A stretch of 64,000 nucleotides of DNA. Origin: an uncultured Pseudoalteromonas sp. (lineage in GTDB: Bacteria; Pseudomonadota; Gammaproteobacteria; Enterobacterales; Alteromonadaceae). The DNA lies in assembly GCA_947493455.1 (NCBI GenBank), contig CANLRB010000023.1:1-64000 (forward strand). The letters are read 5' to 3'. The notes beneath the pieces are model-generated. The model did no database searches, was not told the origin of the DNA, and saw only the letters and a program-made list of their open reading frames with translations. Positions 33,401-41,148 of this stretch are shown here, piece by piece; positions within the stretch are counted from its first letter, which is position 1; each line of letters begins with the position of its first letter. Made by a program: the position numbers and the translations under genes.

Positions 33401-33785
33401 TTGGGTCGAAGTTGACAAGATGCCGCTGACTCCAAGTGGAAAAATAGACAAAAAGAAACTCAAGCTGCAGCCTGTTTCACTGGCTGATACCTACAGTGAA
33501 CCGCAAACAGAAACAGAACGCGCGATTGGTGAAATATGGCAAGACGTTTTGAAGATCGACCGTGTAGGACGTGATGATGCCTTCTTTAAATTAGGCGGAA
33601 ACTCAATATTTGCGATGCAAACGCTAGTTCGGATCAGTGAACGGTTCGGATTGGAAAAAATGACATTAGCAGATTTATTTAGGCATCAAACAGTTGCCTT
33701 ATTGGCGACCCATGTCGAGTCTTTACAGCTTTCGCTGTGTGACGACGATGAATTAGCAGCCCTACTCGCTGAATTTACACAATAG
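27423..33785 (+). CDS. NRPS subunit P3: C-A(basic?)-T-C-A(Gly)-T
   Basis: This is a two-module synthetase of 2,120 residues from the GTG start. A short basic N-terminal helix (LTRAEKLAKLQRLK) precedes C1 (His154-His155 in IHHIVADG). A1 (YTSGSTGVPKG) has code DLESVGAISK with Glu at position 239; it partly resembles the lysine code DAESIGSVCK. Its usual GGE motif is IGTEQL, an uncommon variant. T1 has Ser1008 in QGGHSLL. C2 has VHHINFDG (His1195). A2 has code DILQLGMVWK, identical to P1, and shares long identical stretches with the P1 A domain, so a duplication is likely. T2 has Ser2061 in LGGNSIF, an unusual Asn in place of His. The C-terminal acidic tail is DDDELAALLAEF, matching those of P1 and P2. 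No epimerisation or release domain is seen. P4 follows about 23 bases later. Confidence 0.95.
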   Translation: MNKVLTRAEKLAKLQRLKSAGKAPAALLPLTYAQKRFWFLDQLDNAAGLNNIFRSHLIEGELDLTKLNQAIDLTIRKHPSLRTRFINTNDEVKQFELENVTLPFEVIRVDNEEQIAKSAERDAQTGFDLQKSLPCRFKLYQLDQKTAVLTICIHHIVADGFSVVLVENTLRHFYEHQLGEVQSEYSLSDIVNLDSQNIEKEQQYWLSTLKETDHRISLYNDYRQQNSSNNDGAYHYFSFEAELSSKIKQYCRFAGITPFSFFLSSYNVLLHKLSEQSNFIVGVPELNRNSPLSRKLVGALANTLLVPANIAKSCSLKQYLMQTNTAFYQHMAHQKLPYEKLVELINPERSLAHNPLFQVMFAYNNLVGGQGENNNDDKHAERSSLCWRNYGVKRHYSKVDMTLEVSEQSDCFTGYFEYKTALYDKNTIALWQTYFKTVIEQIISHDETQIDTLQLSSNSDDLINNGAAQQPHQQAIDILCAIEKHRHNDSNKTALTCSQTNSNFSYNELVNEYTKYTELMADNGVIKGDVVAIECHHRSLTIIAMLACIASNNTFVILDTKLPQARKEFITSDANAAFLLTDTANKFEAGLTVSSLTATSKNVNEQHNIAYIVYTSGSTGVPKGVRIPRQALSNHALSVKEFYQLSATSTVLQFSPLSFDLALEEIFPILAVGGTVVTRPGIEALSFGELEQVINEYQINLLSLPTAYLHSWLSDCVSASRNLPNCLTHVVIGTEQLSNQTVELWFSLVKLDEIQLINAYGPSEATISCTAHTVSQEDRTISVVPIGKPLPYAQLFILDNKLNPVPAGVIGELYVGGDNLAEGYQNLSDVTKQRFIIHPELNQRLYKTGDTACYNALGQIQFRGRIDNQVKFRGYRIELDEISNQLNNICGIKESVTVISSIHDDPELISYIAADSSIDIEKVEQTLLSNLPSYMVPSQFIVLNTLPLTERGKIDFKALPQPKKQLTTQSTVLPSTPMESLVYDIWQNVLKNPSICCATSFFNQGGHSLLALQVISSLKDALKKEITLKTFFEYPSIVSLSRYLTNTSLAAKQISISRKERKTHAPLTQSQSQMWILHQLDGSGASYNMPYILEFNGQLNIPLLEESINAQISRHDALKTVFNDDNGEISQYIVDIAPAPLCVYDYSDTPDAHSVAREKFNHLAKTSFDLTKSPAYRFCLFKLNADLYWLGIIVHHINFDGGSLDLLTRELCDCYFHLVNHETWRPTPISVQTIDYAYWQQTDEANVIEQAALTYWQNELTGVEQILDLPFDKIRPANRSFTGARCEFKLTSSQTAQFNQQAQKLGCSSYVLALAATTALLHEYSRQQDFAIGIPVSGRLSNQLESVLGLFINSLPIRVSPHDDLTAKSLIEQVKQSVLSGFDHQYLPLHKLMQSLDIERSASHNPLFQVFFNFMHTGGDDHYQLTEDLVLSSPKANTNTARFDLSFSLVCSKDGLTGHIEYSDELFDHETIALYCERFVSLLRAFSNLNDETLHQLEHANSQNTIKQIDVLNDTQVNWNKPDSIIKIIEQYAITTPNKIALEYGTTQISYFDLVNNVGKYATQLQSHGVQAHDLVGVYLARDEHLVITLLAILKCGACYLPLDPAYPNDRLAYIAADAQIRFIVSAKNSVAFSLSTDCRVINRQKLDVVSTCNFSVPSYTQDQQAYCIYTSGSTGKPKGVDVSQQNMINFLASMSDKPGFSTTDKLLALTPISFDISVLELFLPLFNGATVVLLNTEQSRDGHAIAARIAQSDISIMQGTPSTWRLLLDTQWQPNERLTMLVGGEALPRDLAEKLTVNQASLWNMYGPTETTVWSSCAKISQQSARISIGNPIANTRFYVLNDKLSLATYGSKGQLAIAGDGVTLGYRHKTELTDERFINIELPHPSVAGKYFTERVYLTGDVVRQRAGGDYLYLHRNDDQVKLRGYRIELGEIESAVESIDNVDTCAVTINASRAGDDQLIAHVVMTESLDESDLIQQVSKKLPDYMLPTIWVEVDKMPLTPSGKIDKKKLKLQPVSLADTYSEPQTETERAIGEIWQDVLKIDRVGRDDAFFKLGGNSIFAMQTLVRISERFGLEKMTLADLFRHQTVALLATHVESLQLSLCDDDELAALLAEFTQ

Positions 33786-33808
33786 CAATATAACAAAAAG
33801 AAGATGTA

Positions 33809-36800
33809 GTGATTATGGATATCCAAAGCAAACTAGCAGCACTGAGCCCAGAGCAACGCGCCGCATTTTTAAAAAAGTTAGCTGAAAAAAAACAAGCAGC
33901 GAAAGTTACATCGCGTAACATTCCACTTGCTGATCGCGCGAACCCTGACTTTCCGTTATCTCATGAACAACAACGTGTTTGGTTTTTATCTGAATATGAA
34001 CCGGAGAGCCCCGAATATAGTATTCCGCAAATTTATCGAATTACCAATGATATCGATATTAATGCGCTCACGCAGGCGGTTCATAACACGCTAAGAGATC
34101 ATGAAATGTTGCGTAGCCGCTATGTCTCTGTGCAAGGTCAAGGCCGACAAAAGATTATTTCACTTGAGCAATGTAGTGAACAATTTGGCAATAAATACTT
34201 ACCGATTGTCGACTTTTCGCAGCGTGGTGTCGAAAAAGCGTATCAAGATGCACTTAACGAAATCGAAGAAGATACGAATAAAGCGTTTGACCTGTCAAAC
34301 GAGGGCGTATTTAGAACCCGCCTATTTAAGTTAGACGAAGCCAACTATATTTGGTATGTCAATGTGCACCATATTGCATTTGATGCTTGGTCGCATGGTC
34401 TATTCATAAAAAGCGTAACTAATTGGTATTGTGCACTAAAGTCACATACCCGCGGACCCGATAAACCCGAAATAAGTTATATTGACTATGCCTCTTGGCA
34501 ACGTTCTCCCGAGCAAGAATTAGCGCTCAAGAAAAAGTTAGACTACTGGCTAAAACAACTTGAGGCTGTACCTCCGCTGGAACTTTACACTGATCGTCCA
34601 AGACCTGCAGAACGCACATACCACGGTGATACCTGTGAAATTGAATTTACGCCAAAGCTCTATTCACAAATCACTGAATTTTGCCAAACACAACAAGTGT
34701 CTATGTACACATTTATGTTGTGTACATTGCGTATTCTGCTACACAAATACAGTCGTCAAGACGACTTTGCCATCGGTACATTAATCGCAAATAGAGAACA
34801 TAAAGAGCTTGCAAACATATTGGGCTTTTTTACCAATACACTTGCGTTTCGAACGCACATAGACCCAAGCAACAGCTTTATTCAACAGTTATCATCTGAA
34901 AACAACACTGTGTTAGACGCATATGCAAATCAAGATGTTTCATTTGAAAAGCTTGTTGACGAACTCAATCCGCAGCGAGATTTAAGTCGGGCAGCAATTT
35001 TTCAAGCGATGCTGATTTTAGACAATACGCAAACGACAAGCGCAAACAAGTCAAATCAACCAAGTGATGAAAATGAAATAACCTTAAAACCGCTCTCATC
35101 GGATAACAAAACATCCAAGTTTGATCTTACTGTTTACTTAAGCCAAAGTGATTCGTTAAGTGGCTTTTTTGAATTCAATACAGACCTATTTGATAAATCA
35201 ACAATTGAACGCCTCGCGCGTCATTTTACCTTATTGCTAGAACGTCTTCTTGCATCACCAGATAAAAGTCTCAAAGAGCATAGCTTACTGACTGAGTCTG
35301 AAAAAGAAACTATTACGCACCATTGGCTAAGCGGAGAACAGTTAGCATTTGAGGAACAACCCTTGCATAGCATGGTTGAACAACAAGTCACCAAATCAGC
35401 CGATGAGATCGCAATCATCGATGGCGAACTTGCTATCACCTATCGCGAACTTGACAAAAAGGCAAATCAATTAGCGAATCAACTTCGCGAACATGGTGCG
35501 ATGCCAGGCAAGTTAGTCGCAATGGCGACTGAACGCAATGCTGCAATGATAATTGCCATGCTCGCAGTGCTAAAAACGGGGGCTGGATACATTCCAATTG
35601 ACACAAACTACCCAAGTGAGCGTGTCAAATATATGCTTGAAACCGGCGATGTTTCACTTGTAATTACACATAGCAACTTGCAACAAACCTTGTCACATGG
35701 TGCGACGACCATACTGATAAATGAGCAGGGCGTCCTTGAACAAGCAGCCTTGCCGCCAGAGCACCTCACTTTCGATAGTGAACTTGCGATTACAAATCAT
35801 GCATATGTGATATTCACGTCTGGCTCAACGGGGCTACCCAAGGGGGTTATGCTGACACATAAAACCGTGTGTAATTTCCTCCATGCGATGAAAACAGCAC
35901 CAGGTATCACCGCTGGTGAAAAACTACTAGCATGCACCACTATTTGCTTTGATATTGCAGTACTTGAAATATTTTTACCGTTAATTTCCGGTGCAACGGT
36001 TGTTATAGCACAGCGAGATCAAGTACTCGACCCTACAAAACTCATCGAGCTTATCAATCATCACGATATCGATGTAATGCAAGCGACCCCGTCAACTTGG
36101 CGCATGATGCTAGAAATGGACTGGCCGGGCAAACGAAACATGAAAATTCTCTGTGGCGGCGAAGCACTGCCGCCGGAGTTATCAGAAAGCTTGTTACTCA
36201 AATCATCTTCTTTTTGGAACTTATATGGTCCGACAGAAGCAACCGTTTGGTGTTCAAGGCGTCGAATTGAGAGCGGCGATGGTGAAAGCGGCGCGGTTAC
36301 TATCGGGAATCCAATTGAAAATGTTGAAATGTGGTTGCTCGATGACAATATGCAACTGGTTCCGCCTGGTGTTCCCGGTGAACTTTATGTGTCTGGTAAT
36401 GCGCTTGCAAGTGGTTATTTAAATCGCGATGATTTAACTGACGCTGCGTTTTTAAATGCGACTCTCTACGGTCAAGCGCGACGTTTATATCGCACTAAAG
36501 ACCTCGCCTGCTACGATCGGTCTGGCAAAATCACCTTTTTAGGGCGCGCCGATGACCAAGTTAAAGTACGTGGTTATCGTATTGAACTTGGCGAGATTGA
36601 AACCGTGCTGAACTCACACCCAGCGGTGCAACTTGCGGTAACCTCGGTGCACGAATTAAAACCCGGTGATAAGCGGATCATTGGTTATTACCAATTAGCA
36701 CCATCTACGTCCATTGATATCGAAGATTTTAAACGCTTTATCAAGCAAACGTTACCTGAGTATATGGTACCAAGTCTATTCATTGAGCTTAACTCGGTGC

Positions 36801-38458
36801 CACTGACACCTAACGGCAAAATTAACCGCAGAGCACTGCCTAAGCCTGCCGCGAACGACATCAACAGTGACGTCCCCTATTGTGCACCAACTAATGAGAT
36901 AGAAGAAAAGCTATGTGGCTTGTTTGAACGTATCCTAACAACTAATAAAGTTGGTATAAACGACGACTTCTTTACCCTTGGTGGCGATTCGTTGTTGGTT
37001 ATCCGACTGGTATCCCAAGCAAAACTTGTCGATATCGAATTAACTGCGAAACAGGTGTTTCAGCATAAGACAGTTAAATTGCTCGCCCATGCGTCACTCA
37101 ATACCAAAATATTAAGACAGGAAACACCGGTGATAGGTGAAGTTGGGATGACTCCTGCCCAACACCACTTTTTGCAACTGAATCATACACAGCCGCACTA
37201 TCATTCGCTCGGCGTTTTTCTTGAGCCACGCGACAATGAATTCGATATCGATGCAATTGAAAAATCGCTGCTGCTTGTAATGCAACAACATGACACACTT
37301 CGTATGCGCTTAACGAGTGACAATGAAACAAGTCAGTTAATATCAGACCCCATACCAAGCAAAGCACCGCTATATCAAATTCCGATCGATGAAACACAAG
37401 AGCGTGCATTTGCAAGAACGATGAATCAACATATCTATGATACGGCAACATCGCTAGATTTAAGCAATGGTCCTCTGTTCAAAGCCATGTTATATCCAAG
37501 CTTTAATGGTGAAAAGCCAACCTTATTCCTAATTGGTCACTTTATGTTAGCGGATATCGGAAGTTGGCATACGATTATCGATGATTTCGAAACCTGCTAT
37601 CGCCAATTAAGTCGTTCCGAACCAGTACGACTTCCGCAAAAAGGAACGTCGTTTGCCCAATGGGTTGAAAAACTAAGTGAATGGGGTCAATCAGACGAAG
37701 CAAAAGGACAATTAAAGTACTGGATGCTAAGTGAACGCAAACACGCCGCGGCACTCACCAAAGATTTTCCAGATGGCATTAATTCAATGGCTTCATCACA
37801 AAGTATTTATATCGACTTTGACGAGGCACAAACTGAGCAGTTAACGACGCAGGTGACCAAAGTAACTGGCGCACAAATCGATGCCATTTTGCTTAGCAGC
37901 ATCGTTTATGCCTTTATGCAAGAGTGTCATTCAAATTGCTTAATGATAGACCTGCTCGGTCATGGTCGCGAAGCCTTGTTTGACGATGTCGATTTGTCTC
38001 GCACCGTCGGTTGGTTCAATACCATTTATCCCGCTTTTTTAACTTACGGCAACAACAAAAGTCCTGTCGCCGCAATCAAAGACATCAATGAACAATTGCG
38101 TGCCATTCCTAACGGTGGCATCGGCTACGGAGTTCTCAAATACTTAAATCGAGATCAAGCGCTGATAGATCACGTAAATTCAGTGCCTGAACCTCAGGTA
38201 TTCTTTAATTATTTCGGTCATGACAATACCGCTGACTTACGAGTATTGCACCGCGAAGACGGCTTTGGAGGCTATGGACTAGACAAAAAAACCAATCGAT
38301 TAAGACCGCTTGCTGTTGGGGTATACATTAAACAAAATCGTTTAATGGTGCGTTGGGAATACAGCAACAATATATTTAAAGAAGAGCGAATTCAGAGGCT
38401 TGCCGACCATTGTCAGCATTGCTTAAAAGAAATTCTCAATCAATATAAACTTTCATAA
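33809..38458 (+). CDS. NRPS subunit P4: C-A(Gly)-T followed by a degenerate epimerase-like terminal domain
   Basis: This 1,549-residue protein opens with a helix of the LSPEQRAAFLKKL type. C follows (HHIAFDAW, His187-His188, Ala193 for the usual Gly), then A (FTSGSTGLPKG, code DILQLGLVWK, glycine-like), T (Ser1061 in LGGDSLL) and a terminal domain of about 450 residues. That domain has epimerase signatures in order: RTVGWFNTIYP, GIGYG and FNYFGH. But the HHxxxDxxSW motif is GHFMLADIGSW (Gly1243-His1244, with one extra residue) and the EGHGRE motif is LLGHGRE, so the catalytic Glu is Leu. An epimerase is thus probably inactive here, and glycine cannot be epimerised anyway. There is no thioesterase or reductase, and no acidic docking tail. 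It is the last NRPS gene in the operon; the MFS gene follows after 17 bases. The start is GTG 33809 or ATG 33815. The terminal domain may release, cyclise, hand on the chain, or be vestigial. Confidence 0.94.
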   Translation: MIMDIQSKLAALSPEQRAAFLKKLAEKKQAAKVTSRNIPLADRANPDFPLSHEQQRVWFLSEYEPESPEYSIPQIYRITNDIDINALTQAVHNTLRDHEMLRSRYVSVQGQGRQKIISLEQCSEQFGNKYLPIVDFSQRGVEKAYQDALNEIEEDTNKAFDLSNEGVFRTRLFKLDEANYIWYVNVHHIAFDAWSHGLFIKSVTNWYCALKSHTRGPDKPEISYIDYASWQRSPEQELALKKKLDYWLKQLEAVPPLELYTDRPRPAERTYHGDTCEIEFTPKLYSQITEFCQTQQVSMYTFMLCTLRILLHKYSRQDDFAIGTLIANREHKELANILGFFTNTLAFRTHIDPSNSFIQQLSSENNTVLDAYANQDVSFEKLVDELNPQRDLSRAAIFQAMLILDNTQTTSANKSNQPSDENEITLKPLSSDNKTSKFDLTVYLSQSDSLSGFFEFNTDLFDKSTIERLARHFTLLLERLLASPDKSLKEHSLLTESEKETITHHWLSGEQLAFEEQPLHSMVEQQVTKSADEIAIIDGELAITYRELDKKANQLANQLREHGAMPGKLVAMATERNAAMIIAMLAVLKTGAGYIPIDTNYPSERVKYMLETGDVSLVITHSNLQQTLSHGATTILINEQGVLEQAALPPEHLTFDSELAITNHAYVIFTSGSTGLPKGVMLTHKTVCNFLHAMKTAPGITAGEKLLACTTICFDIAVLEIFLPLISGATVVIAQRDQVLDPTKLIELINHHDIDVMQATPSTWRMMLEMDWPGKRNMKILCGGEALPPELSESLLLKSSSFWNLYGPTEATVWCSRRRIESGDGESGAVTIGNPIENVEMWLLDDNMQLVPPGVPGELYVSGNALASGYLNRDDLTDAAFLNATLYGQARRLYRTKDLACYDRSGKITFLGRADDQVKVRGYRIELGEIETVLNSHPAVQLAVTSVHELKPGDKRIIGYYQLAPSTSIDIEDFKRFIKQTLPEYMVPSLFIELNSVPLTPNGKINRRALPKPAANDINSDVPYCAPTNEIEEKLCGLFERILTTNKVGINDDFFTLGGDSLLVIRLVSQAKLVDIELTAKQVFQHKTVKLLAHASLNTKILRQETPVIGEVGMTPAQHHFLQLNHTQPHYHSLGVFLEPRDNEFDIDAIEKSLLLVMQQHDTLRMRLTSDNETSQLISDPIPSKAPLYQIPIDETQERAFARTMNQHIYDTATSLDLSNGPLFKAMLYPSFNGEKPTLFLIGHFMLADIGSWHTIIDDFETCYRQLSRSEPVRLPQKGTSFAQWVEKLSEWGQSDEAKGQLKYWMLSERKHAAALTKDFPDGINSMASSQSIYIDFDEAQTEQLTTQVTKVTGAQIDAILLSSIVYAFMQECHSNCLMIDLLGHGREALFDDVDLSRTVGWFNTIYPAFLTYGNNKSPVAAIKDINEQLRAIPNGGIGYGVLKYLNRDQALIDHVNSVPEPQVFFNYFGHDNTADLRVLHREDGFGGYGLDKKTNRLRPLAVGVYIKQNRLMVRWEYSNNIFKEERIQRLADHCQHCLKEILNQYKLS

Positions 38459-38475
38459 CAAGAAAACGAGTAACT

Positions 38476-39831
38476 ATGTTTAAATCATTTACCGCCGCTA
38501 ACCCCGGCATGAAAACTTATTACATTATGTGGATCGGGCAGCTCTTTTCTGCGCTCGGTTCGGGCATTACCAGTTTTGCTTTAGGTATTTGGATCTTGCA
38601 GCAAACAGGCTCAGTCACTAACTTTGCCCTTGTCGCTGTAATTGCTGGTTTGCCAGGCATTGTCTTTGCACCCATTATTGGCGCGCTGGTTGACCGATAC
38701 GATCGAAAACTTATATTAATGTTGTCAGATGCAGTAAGCGCGATAGTAACGGTTGCCATGGCATACTTATACTTTATCGATGCGCTTAATATCTGGGTTG
38801 TATTTGCAGGTGTTGCTATTTCGTCGCTTGCGGCTGCGTTCCAGTCACCGGCCAATATTGCTGCTATTACAACATTAGTCCAGCGCGAAGATTACGGTCG
38901 GATCTCAGGTCTGATTCAAATGATCGGTTCAGTGACACTTATCACTTCGCCTATCCTAGCTGGTGCCCTACTTGCATTTGTCGATTTAACGACAATTTTC
39001 ATTATTGATTTAGTCACATTCCTATTTGCACTCTTTACGTTAGCTATCGTAAAAATACCTGCGCCTGAGCCTTACGAAGAGGACGAAGAAGGGAGTTCAA
39101 TGTGGCAAGAAATTAAAACCGCATGGCATTATCTGTTCAAACATAAAGACCTTGTTTACCTCTTACTATTCTTCTGTTTAGTGAATCTTGTTGTCAGTAT
39201 GGGCACTATTTCCATTGTTCCTATGGTTAACTTTATCGGAACCGAGTGGCAAGCCGGACTTGTGCTGTCAGTTGGTGGTGTCGGTTCACTAATAGGCGCT
39301 AGTTATCTCGCTTGGTCAGGTGGACCACAGAAAAAAATTCACGGTATTTTGCTAGGTGGATTTGGCTTAGGTGTATGTCTATTTATTATCGGCTTAAGCC
39401 CTATGATTTGGGTCATCATGTTTGGCTTGTTCATGTTCCAATTCTTAGTACCAATTATCAACGGCAGTAGCCAAGTTATATGGCAAACGCGCATTCCACC
39501 AGCAATGCAAGGTCGCGTATTCTCGCTTCGTCGCATGTTTGCACAATTTACTATCCCGCTTGGTGATTTCTTAGCAGGTCCACTATCTGACTACGTATTT
39601 GAGCCTATCATGCGTAATCAAAATGCAATTTCAGACGTTGCAGGGCCAATTATTGGCACAGGCCCAGGCCGTGGTATTGGCTTGATGCTGATAGTACTTG
39701 CAATATTCCCAATGTTATTTGTGATCTGGGGATACATGAAATCAGACATTAGAAATATCTCCGAACATAACGAAGATGATGACGCAGATAAGCCTTCTGA
39801 TAACGAAGGTGAAACACCACAAACTGCATAA
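38476..39831 (+). CDS. MFS exporter
   Basis: This 451-residue inner-membrane protein has about 11-12 hydrophobic segments and an early MFS signature between the first helices (GALVDRYDRKLIL). It resembles the MFS_3/EntS-like family, which exports siderophores and other small products by proton antiport. The C-terminus is a very acidic soluble tail (SEHNEDDDADKPSDNEGE). It lies 17 bases after P4, so it is almost certainly co-transcribed with the NRPS genes. Its likely job, inferred from context, is moving the peptide or an intermediate out of the cytoplasm. The substrate cannot be read from the sequence. Confidence 0.9.
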   Translation: MFKSFTAANPGMKTYYIMWIGQLFSALGSGITSFALGIWILQQTGSVTNFALVAVIAGLPGIVFAPIIGALVDRYDRKLILMLSDAVSAIVTVAMAYLYFIDALNIWVVFAGVAISSLAAAFQSPANIAAITTLVQREDYGRISGLIQMIGSVTLITSPILAGALLAFVDLTTIFIIDLVTFLFALFTLAIVKIPAPEPYEEDEEGSSMWQEIKTAWHYLFKHKDLVYLLLFFCLVNLVVSMGTISIVPMVNFIGTEWQAGLVLSVGGVGSLIGASYLAWSGGPQKKIHGILLGGFGLGVCLFIIGLSPMIWVIMFGLFMFQFLVPIINGSSQVIWQTRIPPAMQGRVFSLRRMFAQFTIPLGDFLAGPLSDYVFEPIMRNQNAISDVAGPIIGTGPGRGIGLMLIVLAIFPMLFVIWGYMKSDIRNISEHNEDDDADKPSDNEGETPQTA

Positions 39832-39838
39832 TAAATAT

Positions 39839-39867
39839 GGCGGGTAGCTATCATCGCGCTGCTCGCC
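39839..39867 (+). other. mRNA hairpin between the MFS and adaptor genes
   Basis: GGCGGGTAGC (39839-39848) can pair with GCTGCTCGCC (39858-39867) over ten base pairs, two of them G-U, around a nine-base loop. No T run follows, so it is not a standard terminator. It fills most of the 53-base gap between the two genes and ends before the AAGGAAAG ribosome-binding site of the adaptor. It could stabilise or process the transcript; this is inference. Confidence 0.5.
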
Positions 39868-39884
39868 GTTAAATAAGGAAAGAC

Positions 39885-41135
39885 ATGGATATAGTAAAAC
39901 CAAAAACGAAAACTAAGAACACCAAACTCGTTGCCGGTATTGCTGGAGCAATCCTCGTTACTGTCGCTTTATTGTGGGCGACGATGACATCAAATGAATA
40001 TAGAAAAATTCACCGCAACGACATTTTAATCGGTAAAGTTCAGCGTGGCGACCTTCAGGTAGAAATTACTGGTTACGGCGTTTTGCGCTCTGATAAGCAA
40101 AAGCTGCTGACGGCGCTTACTGCGGCAACGGTAGAAGAAGTGGTATTGAAGCCAGGTGCAACCGTCACGACGGACTCTATTCTACTAAAACTCAGTAACC
40201 CAGAGCTAATGCAAGAACTTGAACGTTCAGCAATGGCTGTCGCAAAAGAAAAGGCGAATCTAAGACGTTTAAGGCTCGCAAATAAACGTTTGTTACTCAC
40301 AGAATCAGCAGAACTGTCTAACTTAACTGCGTTACATAAAAAAGCCAAACTGAAACGCGATGCAGAAGAAAGCCTAGTTGAAAATGGCATTGTCTCAAAA
40401 CTAACGTATCAAACTTCGGTTTTAGAGCAAGAACAACTCGCAGAATCAATTACGATACAACAAGAGCGCATCGCCCAATTAAAATTAGTTAATGATGAAG
40501 CCATTACAATTCAAGAAGGTGAAATTTCACAAATTGAAGCTTTACATCAATCTATCCAACATCGAGTTGATAAACTAACCGTGCGAGCAGGCATTGACGG
40601 CGTATTACAGCGTTTACCCGTCGAACTGGGACAGAGCATTTTACCCGGACAAGAACTTGCTCTCATAGGCAGTGACGATGATCTTCTCGCTTTAATTAAA
40701 ATCTCACAAGCCGAAGCTGAGAATGTTCAAGTAGGCCACGAGGCGGTTGTCAAAATTAGGCGAGACCAAATTACGGGCACAGTTTCACGAATCACCCCGG
40801 AAGTGCAAGATGGCACCATAGAAGTCGAAGTTAAGTTTACCCAAAAACTCAATGATGCGGCGCGCCCAGAACTTAGCGTTGACGCCGTTATCTACACTGC
40901 TGAATTAAATGACGTTTATTATTTAGAGCGTCCAGTCAATGTACGTTCACATTCGAGTAAACCAATTTACAAACTGAGCCAAGATGACCAAATTGCACAA
41001 TTAACGACGCTTAAGTTCGGTGAAGCAGCCGGTCGTTATATCGAAATCACCAATGGTGCCGAACTCGATGACACCTTTATTTTAACTGATATGTCTAGTT
41101 TCAAAGGCAGTAATAAAATAAATATTACCAATTAA
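39885..41135 (+). CDS. Periplasmic adaptor (HlyD/MacA-like membrane fusion protein)
   Basis: This 416-residue protein has one N-terminal membrane anchor (about residues 17-37). A lipoyl-like half follows (GDLQVEITGYGVL ... VVLKPGATV), then a long charged coiled-coil hairpin (about 110-230), a second lipoyl-like half (VRAGIDGVLQRLPVELGQSI) and a beta-barrel region. It would bridge the inner-membrane ABC transporter encoded next to an outer-membrane channel. No outer-membrane factor (TolC-type) gene is present in the window, so a general TolC is probably used. The start has AAGGAAAG upstream. The ATPase gene follows 13 bases after the stop. Confidence 0.9.
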   Translation: MDIVKPKTKTKNTKLVAGIAGAILVTVALLWATMTSNEYRKIHRNDILIGKVQRGDLQVEITGYGVLRSDKQKLLTALTAATVEEVVLKPGATVTTDSILLKLSNPELMQELERSAMAVAKEKANLRRLRLANKRLLLTESAELSNLTALHKKAKLKRDAEESLVENGIVSKLTYQTSVLEQEQLAESITIQQERIAQLKLVNDEAITIQEGEISQIEALHQSIQHRVDKLTVRAGIDGVLQRLPVELGQSILPGQELALIGSDDDLLALIKISQAEAENVQVGHEAVVKIRRDQITGTVSRITPEVQDGTIEVEVKFTQKLNDAARPELSVDAVIYTAELNDVYYLERPVNVRSHSSKPIYKLSQDDQIAQLTTLKFGEAAGRYIEITNGAELDDTFILTDMSSFKGSNKINITN

Positions 41136-41148
41136 TAAGGACCATATA

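Noticed and set aside
37140-38458. P4 terminal domain as a thioesterase or an ordinary condensation domain
   Set aside because: No GxSxG lipase-type motif is present, and the RTVGWF, GIGYG and FNYFG blocks are specific to epimerase-type domains.
39839-39867. Intergenic hairpin as an intrinsic terminator
   Set aside because: No T run follows and the downstream genes clearly belong to the same operon.
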